12,500 bases of DNA. Origin: Penaeus vannamei. Taxonomy: Eukaryota; Arthropoda; Malacostraca; Decapoda; Penaeidae. The stretch is from positions 13,543,031 through 13,555,530 of the forward strand of contig NC_091550.1 in NCBI RefSeq assembly GCF_042767895.1, written 5' to 3'. This document shows positions 1-9,194 of this stretch, in pieces. Position 1 is the stretch's first letter, and each line of letters opens with the position of its first letter. Made by a program: the position numbers and the translations under genes. The notes below the pieces were generated by a model. The model worked only from the letters and a program-made list of their open reading frames with translations, had not been told where the DNA came from and ran no database searches.

Positions 1-203
1 CTACCAGTATTATTCCGGTTTCTGGGGGACTGTGCGGCTCTGCCCAACCGCATCCAAGTTTAATTGCTCGTGGATTGGGAGGACACGGGCCTAGAATTCA
101 TTTGTTTTGTACAGTCAGTTTAACACTTGTTAGCAACCGGTTTAAATGTTTTAGTCGATAGGTTTGGAGTCGTTTGCTTGCATGGGCGATCTCATAAACA
201 CAG
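1..203. other. Unique intergenic or intronic sequence, no gene seen
   Basis: This stretch is non-repetitive and of mixed composition. I see no protein-like frame of useful length, no recognisable RNA gene and no transposon end. There is a small stem (TGCGG at 33-37 with CCGCA at 48-52), which could be chance. Confidence 0.6.
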
Positions 204-412
204 GTTCTAGTAGGCGGAGTCGGTTAGAAATATCCTATACTTTAAAGAAAAAAAGAAAAAGAAAATACACACGTTCTAGTATTCAGTATTAAATACGGAC
301 ATACCCTACAATGGACAAAAGTAATTATTACATCAGTTTCAAGTTCTAGTAGACAGTATCAGATACAAGCATATTTCTCCTAAAAGAAGAGATAGAAAAA
401 AAAATCAGAATC
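204..412. repeat. Degenerate ~70-bp tandem repeat, three copies
   Basis: GTTCTAGTA begins at 204, 273 and 343, giving spacings of 69 and 70 bases. Units 2 and 3 stay alignable for about 30 bases past the shared start: both have CAGTAT, then ATAC, then CATA at matching offsets. Unit 1 is more diverged and its second half is mostly A/G-rich. This looks like an old minisatellite that has decayed. No coding function is evident. Confidence 0.55.
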
Positions 413-905
413 ACAGTCCAATCTGACAATGGACTTCCAATAGTGACCATTATTGTAATACTTATAATAAGAACAATGATAAAGCAATAACAGATATCCA
501 TATTTACTGCTGTTTTACGAAATAAGAAAGGATACCAATTAGGAAAAGAAAAAGTTAATCATACACATCGGCAACACTAAAAAGAAAAATATTCTGTAAA
601 AATGCCATAGAATATGAGAACGGCCATTCTCAAATCTGCCATATTTTGCGATCGTATTTTCCGATTTGGACGAAATCTGCCAGTGAATGCGAGACTGGAT
701 CACTAAGGGAACGTGAGGATAAATAAGATATATTCAAGTAGATAAGTGAAAGAGCAACACGCTAATAAGCGAACAGATCATCGATAACTGATAATTAATG
801 ATAATCAGGAATAATCATCACTACCAAGGACAGCTGATTATATGCAAATTCAAGGCTTTTATTTGGCAACGGAACTTATTATTTTTTTTTACCGTTTTTA
901 TTTTA
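413..905. other. AT-rich unique sequence, no gene seen
   Basis: AT-rich, non-repetitive DNA. The phrase AAATCTGCCA occurs twice about 46 bases apart (around 633 and 679), and GAGAA/TTCTC forms a tiny inverted repeat near 617-632. Neither is strong. No frame looks protein-coding. Confidence 0.6.
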
Positions 906-906
906 C

Positions 907-1133
907 GAGAGAGAGAGAGGGAGAGAGAGAGAGGAAGAGAGAGAGAGGGAGAAGTGGAGATATGGAGAGGTAGAGAGGTAGAGAGATGGAGAGACAGAAA
1001 GATAGAGATAGATATAGATGGAGAGAGATTGAGAGAGGGAGAGAGAGAGGGAGAGAGATGAAGAGAGAGAGAGATATTGACAGATGAGCAGACAGACAGA
1101 GAGAAAGAACAAGAGAGAAATATATATATACAG

Positions 1134-1166
<33 letters not shown>

Positions 1167-1176
1167 TGAAGAGATG
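907..1176 (+). repeat. Compound (GA)n / GGAGA / (GATA)n microsatellite
   Basis: The plus strand is almost entirely purine. It is mainly GAGA with GGAGA, GGTAGA and GACA variants, a short TATATATATA at about 1120-1130, and a (GATA) run at about 1139-1155. The frames that cross it encode only Arg/Glu or, on the other strand, Ser/Leu strings, so they are not genes. Confidence 0.95.
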
Positions 1177-1179
1177 CAT

Positions 1180-1199
1180 CTAACCTAACCTAACCTAAC
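1180..1199 (-). repeat. Telomere-like (CCTAA)4, i.e. (TTAGG)4 on the minus strand
   Basis: Twenty bases read as four perfect units of CTAAC, the complement of TTAGG, which is the ancestral arthropod telomere repeat. The run lies directly after the GA/GATA microsatellite and before unique AT-rich DNA, so it is interstitial and not a chromosome end within this window. Four units could arise by slippage, but the perfect match supports an arthropod source. Confidence 0.75.
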
Positions 1200-1563
1200 A
1201 TCAATACTGGTTCTGATGATAAAAAAATGCTCATAAAATGGTAACAATTACAATATCTCCAATAATAGTAAAGAGAAAGATGCATGAACAAAGAACTACC
1301 AAATACAATCAGTTCATTGATTAAAAAAAATAACAAATTTGGTGAAACAAAATCGGTTGATTAATGACGTGAGAGAACGCTGTATAATATATCACGACTT
1401 GGCAACCCAAACATAATTTTCTTCCTGAGGGTTGATATTTTCCACAATAAAATAGAGCGAAGGTTTCGCCAAAAACGGAGCATTATTTTCCTTTCTTCCA
1501 GCTCCAAAGTTTGCATTTTAGAAGCGATCTAACCGAAATCTTTCTGGCTTGAAAATTTGTACT

Positions 1564-1565
<2 letters not shown>
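1200..1565. other. AT-rich unique sequence, no gene seen
   Basis: Non-repetitive AT-rich DNA. One perfect small hairpin is visible: GCGAA at 1457-1461 and TTCGC at 1465-1469 with a three-base loop. No coding frame or RNA gene is recognisable. Confidence 0.6.
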
Positions 1566-1633
<68 letters not shown>

Positions 1634-1655
1634 TATATGTATACATATATACATG
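1566..1655. repeat. (TA)n microsatellite
   Basis: Alternating TA runs uninterrupted from about 1566 to 1626. It then becomes imperfect, with ATATACAT and GTATACAT variants up to about 1655. It can fold on itself as cruciform DNA. Frames through it give Tyr/Ile strings only. Confidence 0.97.
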
Positions 1656-1663
1656 AAAAAAGT

Positions 1664-1975
<312 letters not shown>

Positions 1976-2325
1976 CAAAAAACGTCAGGAAACTCCAGAA
2001 GGTGCCGTAGTATATCCACGCCCTGGCTCCCCGAAGTCCCTTTTCCTCGGCCGTTCCAGAGAAGCGCAAACGTTTTCACAGAACGTTTATCCCAAGGCTG
2101 TCTCGTCATCCTTTGCGTTGTTATGGAAATGCCTTAGAAAAATATTAGTGTTTCCCTCGCCCTCTTGCAGAATGTCTCTTGTCTTCGAATACACAAATGC
2201 GGTATGAATGTTTCGTAAAAATGATTGTTATTAAGAGCCGGGTTGGATTCTGTTTTGCTTGGGGAATGGCCGGGGTCGCTGTGATGAAGACGGAGGCTGG
2301 TTGCGTGTGGTTATTTATTTGATTC
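1976..2325. other. Unique-sequence island between GA and TC arrays, no gene seen
   Basis: About 350 bases of balanced, non-repetitive DNA. It carries a perfect inverted repeat, AAACGTT at 2068-2074 and AACGTTT at 2082-2088, with a 7-base loop. Short open frames exist on both strands, but I recognise no protein family in them. An unrecognised exon cannot be excluded. It is one of the few stretches here where a mapped transcript or homology search would be informative. Confidence 0.5.
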
Positions 2326-3335
<1,010 letters not shown>

Positions 3336-3581
3336 TGTGTATATCTGTCTCCCTTTCACTCTCAAATTTCCGTGCATTCACCTCCGTGCAAATATCCTCT
3401 CGACCCATTCCTCTCGCAAAGAATCTCCATCATTTTCACGCCTTCTTCTCCCCTTCCTTCCCTCATCCTTCCTTCTCTTGACCGCCCGTCTTCATTTCAT
3501 CCATCATCTTCCTTATCTCCCGTCAGCGTCATCATCACGCGCTCTTCATCCCCCTGACGCAGGATGACCTCGGGGCGCCCT
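3336..3581. other. Pyrimidine-rich unique sequence
   Basis: The composition is C/T-biased but the order is complex. It includes a CATCATC-rich stretch near 3500-3540. I see no convincing exon: the open frames are compositionally Ser/Pro/Phe-rich like those of the neighbouring repeats. Confidence 0.5.
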
Positions 3582-3868
3582 CCGCTTCCTCTCCCCCTCT
3601 CCCCTCCTTCCTCTCCTACCTCTCGCCCCTCCTTCCTCTCCTTCCCCTCGCCCCTTCTCCCCCTCTCCTCCTTCCTCTCCTACCTCTCGCCCCTCCTTCC
3701 TCTTCTTCCCCTCGCCCCTTCTTCCCCTCTCCCCTCCTTCCTCTCCTACCTCTCGCCCCTCCTTCGTCTCCTTCCCCTCGCCCCTCCTTCGTCTCCTTCC
3801 CCTCGCCCCTCCTTCGTCTCCTTCCCCTCGCCCCTCCTTCGTCTCCTTCCTCTCGCCCCTCCATCTCC
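3582..3868 (+). repeat. C/T minisatellite: 25-bp units nested in a ~65-bp higher-order unit
   Basis: CCTACCTCTCGCCCCTCC recurs with CCTACC at 3615, 3679 and 3745, giving a higher-order period of 64-66 bases. The right part switches to a shorter period: GTCTCCTTC falls at 3766, 3791, 3816 and 3841, exactly 25 bases apart, each preceded by CGCCCCTCCTTC. The 25-mers look like a recent local expansion of one half of the longer unit. Stop-free frames on both strands are repeat artefacts. Confidence 0.9.
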
Positions 3869-4380
3869 TCACCCCTCCTTCCCCTCACTTCTCTCCTCTC
3901 CCAATGCATCCTGGCCTTGTTTTTTTTCCTATCCCTTATCTTCGTCCTTTCTCCCTATTCTCTTCACTGTGTTTCCCCTCGTTTAACCATCTCCCCTTTC
4001 TCATGTTCAGTTTCTTATGCAACATTCTTCACGCTCCCCTTGAAATATGTTCCCCCTTTTTCCCCCTTTCTCCCCTCTCTATGCAAGTCTTGATATTTCC
4101 CTCTCCTCTTACCCCTCAATCCCTTCCTAGGCTCTCATTTCATGCTCCTGTCTTCTCCATTCCCCTCGTTTATTCTCCCGTGTTTCCCTATCTTCCTCAT
4201 TCTATTTACTTGTTATTGTAGCTGCTCTTTCTTCCGCCTTCTCTCCTGCTTGCATTCTCTCCCCTCAACCCCCCCTTTCTCCTCTCTGTGCAACCTAAGC
4301 TATCTCTCCTCTCCCCTCACTCATATCCTCCCTATCCTCCCCTCGTTATCTCTCCTTCCCTCTCTCCCTCCCGACCTCTG
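3869..4380. other. Pyrimidine-rich low-complexity sequence
   Basis: C/T-rich DNA with CCCTC, CTCCCC and TTTCC words and no regular period that I can define. Phrases such as CTATGCAAGTCTTGATATTT near 4080-4098 show that some unique sequence is interspersed. No gene is recognisable. Confidence 0.6.
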
Positions 4381-4975
4381 TGTACCTCCCTCGCTTGCAC
4401 TCCCCCCTTCCTTCCTCTCCCTGTCCCCTCGCTTGCATTCTCTCCTTCCCCCACCCCCTCCCTTCCCTTCCTCTCCGTTTCCCCCTCGTCTTGCACTTTC
4501 TCCCTCCCCTCCCCCCATCCCTCCCCTACTCTGCACTTTCTCCACGACCCTCCCCCCCACTCTTTCACGACCCTCCCCCATCCCTCCGCTCACCCTCCAC
4601 GACCCTCCCCCCCATCCCTCCCCCACCCACCACGCCCCTCACCCCCTTCCCTCCCCTTCCCTCTCCGTTTCCCCTCGCTTGCACTTTCCCTCCCCACGAC
4701 CCTCCCCCCACCCTCCACGACCCTCCCCCCCTCCCTTCCTCTCCGTTTCCCCTCGCTTGCACTTTCCCCCCCCCCCCCCCCACGCCCATCGCCCACCCAC
4801 CACGCCTCACCCCCTTCCCTCCTTCCTCTCCGTTCCCCCTCGCTTGCACTTTCTCCCCTCCCCCCACCCTCCACGACCCTCCCCCCACCCACCACGCCCC
4901 TCACCCTCCCTCCCTTCCTCTCCGTTTCCCTCGCTTGCACTTTCTCCCCTCCCCCCCCACGCCCATCGCCCACCC
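4381..4975 (+). repeat. GC-rich minisatellite with a conserved CGCTTGCACTTTC core
   Basis: The core (C)CTCGCTTGCA(C/T)T recurs at about 4392, 4430, 4677, 4754, 4841 and 4932. Related copies lie at about 4486 (CGTCTTGCAC) and about 4527 (CTCTGCAC). The later copies sit in units of about 77-91 bases. Between cores are CCTCTCCGTTTCCC, ACGACCCTCCCCCC and CACGCCCATCGCCCACC blocks; the last occurs at about 4782 and 4959. A run of 16 C lies at 4766-4781. Unit length varies, so the array is irregular. Proline/serine frames here are not genes. Confidence 0.85.
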
Positions 4976-5688
4976 GAGGGTCACGTCAGGAAGGGTTAAT
5001 CATGTCATTCGGAATCTCCTCCCACGCTTTATCGTGGCTCTTCCGCCGCCTTTATTAACTCCCGAGCTCTCTTCTCTTCGTAAATCTGTTTGTCTGACTG
5101 GCTCTCTTTTTTTTAACGTTCGTTTCTCTTATCAAATCATGGATTTATCATTTTTTTGTTTCATTTTTTTCTTTTCTTTTCTCTCTCTTTTTTTTTTTTT
5201 AATTTCTCATTCTTATTTGCTTTCTCTTTTTTTTGCTTGGCCTTTGTTTTCCTTCTTTTCTTTTCTCTTTCTCTCACCTCTCCTTTCATCTCCTCTTTCA
5301 CTCCTTTCCTTCCTAAACCAACTTTTTTTTCGTTTCTGCCTGTTTGTCTCATCATCTATCTATTTATCTCTATCTTCATTTCTCTCCCTTAATTCTACCT
5401 CATTTTCTCTCTTTCTCTCTCTCTCACCCTTCCTCCTTTCTTCCTCTTTCGCTCTCTCGCCATTTCTCCGTTTTCACTGCCTCTCGTTATCTCACTAATT
5501 CTTCTCATTTATGATTATCTTTCTCCTCTTATGTCTGGCCTTCTTTCTCCTTTCGTTATCCTTGTACGTCACTTTTCCTTTATTTGTCTTCCTCTCATTC
5601 TCTTTCGCTTTAATTCTTTCCGTTTATCTCTGCCCGTTTCTTTTCTTTTTCTCTCTCTCCCGTCTCCATCTATTTCTATATTTCCAAA
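4976..5688. other. T-rich pyrimidine sequence with one short unique patch
   Basis: Positions 4976-5100 are fairly complex sequence without a recognisable gene. From 5100 the strand becomes T-rich with TTTTTTTT runs, TTTCTTTTC words and scattered CTCTCTC. Phe/Leu/Ser frames result from composition. I see no splice or promoter structure that I would defend. Confidence 0.6.
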
Positions 5689-6160
5689 TTTCTGTATGTG
5701 TGGGTTTGGGTGTGTGAGAGTGCGTATAGTGTGCGTGTGCGTGTATACATGTGTATGCATATGTGTGTGTATGCGTGTATGTGCATGTGTGTGTGTATGC
5801 GTGTATGTGCATGTATGTCTGTGTGCGTGTATGTGTGTTTGCGTGTATTTACATGTATGTGTGTATGTATGTATGTGGATGTGCTTGTGTATGCGTGTAT
5901 GTGCATGTGCGTTTACATGCGTGTATGTGCATATGTGTGTATGTACATGTATGTGTGTATGTATGTATGTGGATGTGCTTGTGTATGCGTGTATGTGCAT
6001 ATACGTGTGCATGCGTGTATGTGCATATGTGTGTATGTACATGTATGTGTGTATGCATGTATGTGGATGTGCTTGTGTATGCGTGTATGTGCATATGCGT
6101 TTACATGCGTGTATGTGCATATATGTGTGTATCCATGTATGCATGTGTGTGTGTGTGTAT
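5689..6160 (+). repeat. TG-rich array of 94-bp higher-order units
   Basis: GGATGTGCTTGTGTATGCGT occurs at 5877, 5971 and 6065, exactly 94 bases apart, and the intervening sequence is nearly identical from unit to unit. A more diverged unit begins in register at 5783, and TG-rich DNA from about 5689 may be an older partial unit. Each unit is built from TGTATG, TGTGCAT and TGTGTG words. Because 94 is not a multiple of 3, no single frame repeats cleanly, yet Cys/Val/Met frames stay open simply because TG/CA-rich DNA lacks stops. Alternating purine-pyrimidine sequence of this type can adopt Z-DNA. Confidence 0.92.
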
Positions 6161-6239
6161 ACGTACCCATTCTGTCCTCCTGGCTACGTGCTCGGGATAC
6201 ACGCCGTGATAAGCGAGCTGCGCAGAAGACACGTTAAGA
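6161..6239. other. Unique sequence upstream of the SINE
   Basis: About 80 bases of balanced sequence separate the TG array from the tRNA-like head. It may belong to the same mobile element if the element starts further 5' than the tRNA similarity. I could not identify a target-site duplication. Confidence 0.4.
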
Positions 6240-6310
6240 GGTCGCATAATTCAGAGACAGAACGCTGGCTTTGCAATGGCACGGTCTCGGGTTCGTGGCC
6301 CGGTCTGCCC
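6240..6310 (+). promoter_or_regulatory. Internal pol III A/B-box promoter of the SINE (tRNA-like head)
   Basis: A-box-like TAATTCAGAGA begins at 6247 and the B-box-like GGTTCGTGGCC covers 6290-6300. The distance between them fits a tRNA-type promoter. The B box has T instead of the usual A at its seventh base, and the A box departs from consensus at two positions, so activity may be reduced. Confidence 0.55.
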
Positions 6311-6349
6311 CACCCCAATCAACCCGGCTGTGAGTAGTGGGCCAAAATC

Positions 6350-6432
6350 GGGGATGGGGGACGGAAGGGGGTAGGGTAGGGTATGGATTGGGGGGGGGAA
6401 GGGGTAGGGTGGGATGGGGGTGGTGCGGGGGG
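6350..6432 (+). repeat. G-run cluster inside the SINE body
   Basis: Eleven runs of three or more G lie within about 83 bases. They include GGGGG at 6356-6360 and 6367-6371, GGG at 6374-6376 and 6379-6381, nine G at 6390-6398, GGGG at 6401-6404 and six G at 6427-6432. Spacers are mostly short (2-8 bases), so several G-quadruplexes could form. It probably grew by slippage of a short G-rich stretch in the SINE body. Confidence 0.85.
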
Positions 6433-6506
6433 TTGCAGAAGGAAGTGGCCAACCCCATCAAGTCATTCCAGTGGCTTGGTACGCATGGTACGTATCATCT
6501 CCGCTC

Positions 6507-7054
6507 CAAAATAGGGAAAGAAAGAAAGAAAGAAAAAAAGAAGATAAGGAAAAAAAAGAGAGCAATAAAAAGAGATTAATAAAATCGAATCAAAAGATAA
6601 TTAAAAAAATGGAGGATTTGAAACTTAAGACGTATGGCCTTCTACGGAGAAGTAGAAAAAAAGGAATAGGAAAGAAGAAGAAATAGAAGAAAAAAGAAGA
6701 AACACAAAAAGAAAAAGGTATAGAATAAGAAAAAAGAAAAAAGGTAAAAGTAGAAGAAACAGAAAAAGAAATAGAAAAGAAGAAATAGAATAAGAAAAAG
6801 AAAAAAGAAAAACTATTAGAAACAAACAAACAAAAAAGAAAGAAGAAAAAAAGGAGAAAAGAAAAAATAAAAGAAGAAAAAAACTAGATGAAGTAGAAAA
6901 GAAGAAGAAAAGAAAAAAGAAAAAAAAATAAAATCATAAAACGAAGAACCAAAAAAAAAAAAAAAAAAAAAAAATAGAGAATAGGAAGAAGAAGAAGAAG
7001 AAGAAGAAAAGAATCAAATCGAACAAAGCTACAAAAAAAAAAAAAAAAAAAAAA
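6507..7054 (+). repeat. A-rich GAAA/AAG low-complexity region with two poly(A) tracts
   Basis: After the SINE tail the strand is A/G-rich, with GAAAG, AGAAAAAAG and (AAG)n at about 6987-7009. Pure poly(A) tracts cover 6951-6974 (24 bases) and 7033-7054 (22 bases). It could be an overgrown retroposon tail or several tails. Lys/Arg frames, and Phe-rich frames on the other strand, are artefacts. Confidence 0.85.
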
Positions 7055-7300
7055 CCAGCGTGATACGAGACCATCTATAACTTCCCTTTGCAATCCCTCG
7101 AGCAAGACCTGTCTGTTTGAGTTTCGGAAATACGGCAATGATTCACCTGAAGTTTCCGTAATAGTGAGGTAAAAGTTTTAAGAAGTTTGAGATTTCCGAA
7201 CCATAAAACCATATTGATAACGTTTTGAAAGCGATTTTACTCTTCCTCTGATATACTCGCAATAGTTGCAGAATTGCCAATCTTTCTGGATATTATTGTG
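7055..7300. other. Unique-sequence island, no gene confirmed
   Basis: Balanced non-repetitive DNA starting right after a poly(A) tract. On the minus strand the stretch 7138-7055 reads as an ordinary-looking peptide of about 28 residues with LLEGLQREVIDGL before running into poly-Phe. I do not recognise a family. An exon or a fragment of an old retroelement is possible but unproven. Confidence 0.4.
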
Positions 7301-9192
7301 GGGGAGGATGGAGGGGGGGGAGGAGGAGGAGGAGGTGGTGGAGGAGAAGGAGGTGGAGGAGGAGGAAGTGGAGGAGGAGGAGGTGGAGGAGGAGGAGGAG
7401 AGGTGGAGGAGGAAGGTGGAGGAGGTGGAGGGAAGGAGGAGGGGGAGGAGAAGGGGAGGAGGTGGAGGAGGGAGGGAGGAGGAGGTGGAGGAGGAGAGGT
7501 GGAGGAGGAGGGGGAGGTGGAGGTGGGAGAGGAGGAGAGGAGGAGGAGGAGGTGGAGGAGGAGGAGGTGGAGGAGGAGGAGGGGAGAGAGGAGGTGGAGG
7601 AGGTGGAGGTGGAGGAGGAGGAGGTGGAGGAGGAGCAGGTGGATGAGCGAGGAGGAGGAGGAAGAGTGAGGAGGAGGTGGAGGAAGAGGAGGTGGAGGAG
7701 GAGGTGGAAGAGGAGGAGAAGGTGGAGGTGGAGGGAGTGGAGGGGGAGGGGAAGGAGGAGGAGGAGGAGGAGGAAGTGGAGGAGGAGGAGGAGGTGGAGA
7801 TGGAGGAGGAGGAGGTGGAGGTGGAGGAGGAGGAGGTGGAGGAGGAGAGGAGGAGGAGGTGGAGGAGGTGGAGGTGGAGGTGGAGGAGGAGGAGGAGGTG
7901 GAGAGGAGGAGGAGGGAGGAGATGGAGGTGGAGGGGAGAGGAGGAGGGAGGATGGAGGTGGATGGGAATGGAGGATGAGGAGGGTGGAGGAGGAGGAGGT
8001 GGAGATGAGGAGGTGGAGAGTGGAGGAGGAGGAGGTGGAGGAGGAGGAGGAGGAGGTGGAGGGGGAGAAGGTGGAGGTGGAGGAGGAGGGAGGAGGTGGA
8101 GGAGGTGCAGGAGGAGTGGAGGATGATGGAGGAGGAGGAGGAGGAGGAGGAGGTGGAGGAGGAAGCGGCGGAGGAGGAGGTGGAGGTGGAGGAAAAGGAG
8201 GAGGTGGAGGTGGTGGTGGAGGAAAAGGAGGAGGTGGAGGTGGTGGTGGAGGAAAAGGAGGAGGTGGAGGAGTAGGAGGAGGTGGAGGTGGAGTTGGAGG
8301 GAGGAGGAGGTGGAGGAGGAAGAGGAGGAGGAGGTGGAGGAGGTGGAGGAGGTGGTGGTGGAGGATGAGGAGGAGGAGGAGGAGGTGGAAGTGGTGGCGG
8401 AGGAGGAGGGAGGAGGTGGAGGAGGAAGAGGAGGTGGAGGTGGATGAGGAGGAGGAGGAGGTGTAGGAGGAGGAGCAGGAGGAGGGAGGAGGTGGAGGAA
8501 GAGGTAGAGAAGGAGGTGGAGGAGGTGGTGATGGAGGAGGAGGATGATGAGGAGGTGGAGGTGGTGGTGGAGGAGGAGGTGGAGGTGGAGGTGGAGGTGG
8601 AGGAGGAGGAAGATGAGGAGGTGAAGGTGGAGGAGGGAGGAGGTGGGGAGGAGGATGGAGGAAGAGGTGGAGGAAGAGGTGGAGGAGGAGGTGGAGGAGG
8701 AGCTAGAGGAGGAGGTGGAGATGGTGGTAGTGGTGGAGGAGGAGGGGGAGGAGGAGGAGGAGGAGGAGAAGAAGAAGAAGATGAGAAGAAGAAGAAGACG
8801 AGGAGGAGAATGAGGAGGAGGTGGATGCTGAGGAGGAAGTGGAGGAGGAGAGGAGAAGGAGGTGGAGGAGGGAGGGAGGAGGTGGAGGAGGAGTTGGAGG
8901 TGGAGATGGAGGAAGAGGTGGAGGAGGAGAGGAGGAGGAGGAGGAGGAGGAGGAGGAGGAGGAGGAGGAGGAGGAGGAGGAGGAGGAGAAGAAGAAGAAG
9001 AAGAAGAAGAAGAAGACGAGAAGAAGAAGAAGACGAGGAGGAGAAGGAGGAGGAGGAGGACGAATAAGAAGAAAAAGAAGAAGAAGAAGAAGAAAGAAGA
9101 AGACGAAGAAGAGGAGAAGGAGGAGGCAAAGAAGGAGGTAGAACAAGAAGAAAGAAGAAGAAGAAGACGGAGAAGAAGAAGGAAGAGAAGAA
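7301..9192 (+). repeat. ~1.9-kb GGA/GGT array grading into GGA and GAA repeats
   Basis: The plus strand is nearly pure purine, apart from T in GGTGGA and rare C. Main words are GGAGGT, GGAGGA and GGTGGA. Perfect 30-bp units occur at 8191-8220 and 8221-8250, with a third copy starting at 8251 that matches for 20 bases. Near 8749-8800 and again at 8931-9015 pure GGA passes directly into GAA. The longest clean GGA run is about 58 bases (8931-8988). The last ~200 bases are mainly GAA. Frames of several hundred residues (Gly/Glu/Arg forward; Ser/Leu/Pro reverse) cross it because the repeat lacks stops on either strand. They are not genes. Confidence 0.97.
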
Positions 9193-9194
9193 GC

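Larger units (their letters stand above)
6240..6545 (+). mobile_element. tRNA-Ala-derived SINE with GAAA-type tail
   Basis: The 5' part (6240-6310) is tRNA-like and 71 bases long. An A-box-like TAATTCAGAGA starts at 6247. CGCTGGCTTTGCAATGG (6263-6279) matches the anticodon arm region of tRNA-Ala, with loop TTTGCAA and anticodon TGC. The T-arm is well kept: stem TCGGG 6287-6291, loop TTCGTGG 6292-6298, stem CCCGG 6299-6303, so the B box GGTTCGTGGCC differs little from the consensus. The anticodon and acceptor stems no longer pair fully, so this is not a working tRNA. A tRNA-unrelated body follows, ending near CATCTCCGCTCC (6495-6506), with an AAAGAAAGAAAG tail. RNA polymerase III would be expected to drive transcription from the internal A and B boxes. 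The 3' limit is approximate and target-site duplications are not evident. Confidence 0.75.

Noticed and set aside
1457..1469. GCGAA-GGT-TTCGC hairpin as a regulatory element
   Set aside because: A five-base stem is too short to mean anything without context.
2068..2088. AAACGTT / AACGTTT inverted repeat as an operator or terminator
   Set aside because: A 7-base palindromic pair with no T-run or neighbouring gene is expected by chance in a window of this size.
4142..5498. Proline/serine-rich frames that could pass for a secreted or extensin-like protein
   Set aside because: They are in a C/T minisatellite with several overlapping open frames and no signal peptide or domain that fits.
6240..6310. 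Functional tRNA-Ala gene
   Set aside because: The T-arm and anticodon loop are kept, but the acceptor ends pair at only about four of seven positions and the anticodon stem does not close. A SINE head fits better.
5531..6337. Cys/Val/Met-rich frames that look like a cysteine-rich or membrane protein
   Set aside because: The 94-base period is not a multiple of three and three forward frames are open. Composition follows from TGT/GTG/ATG words.
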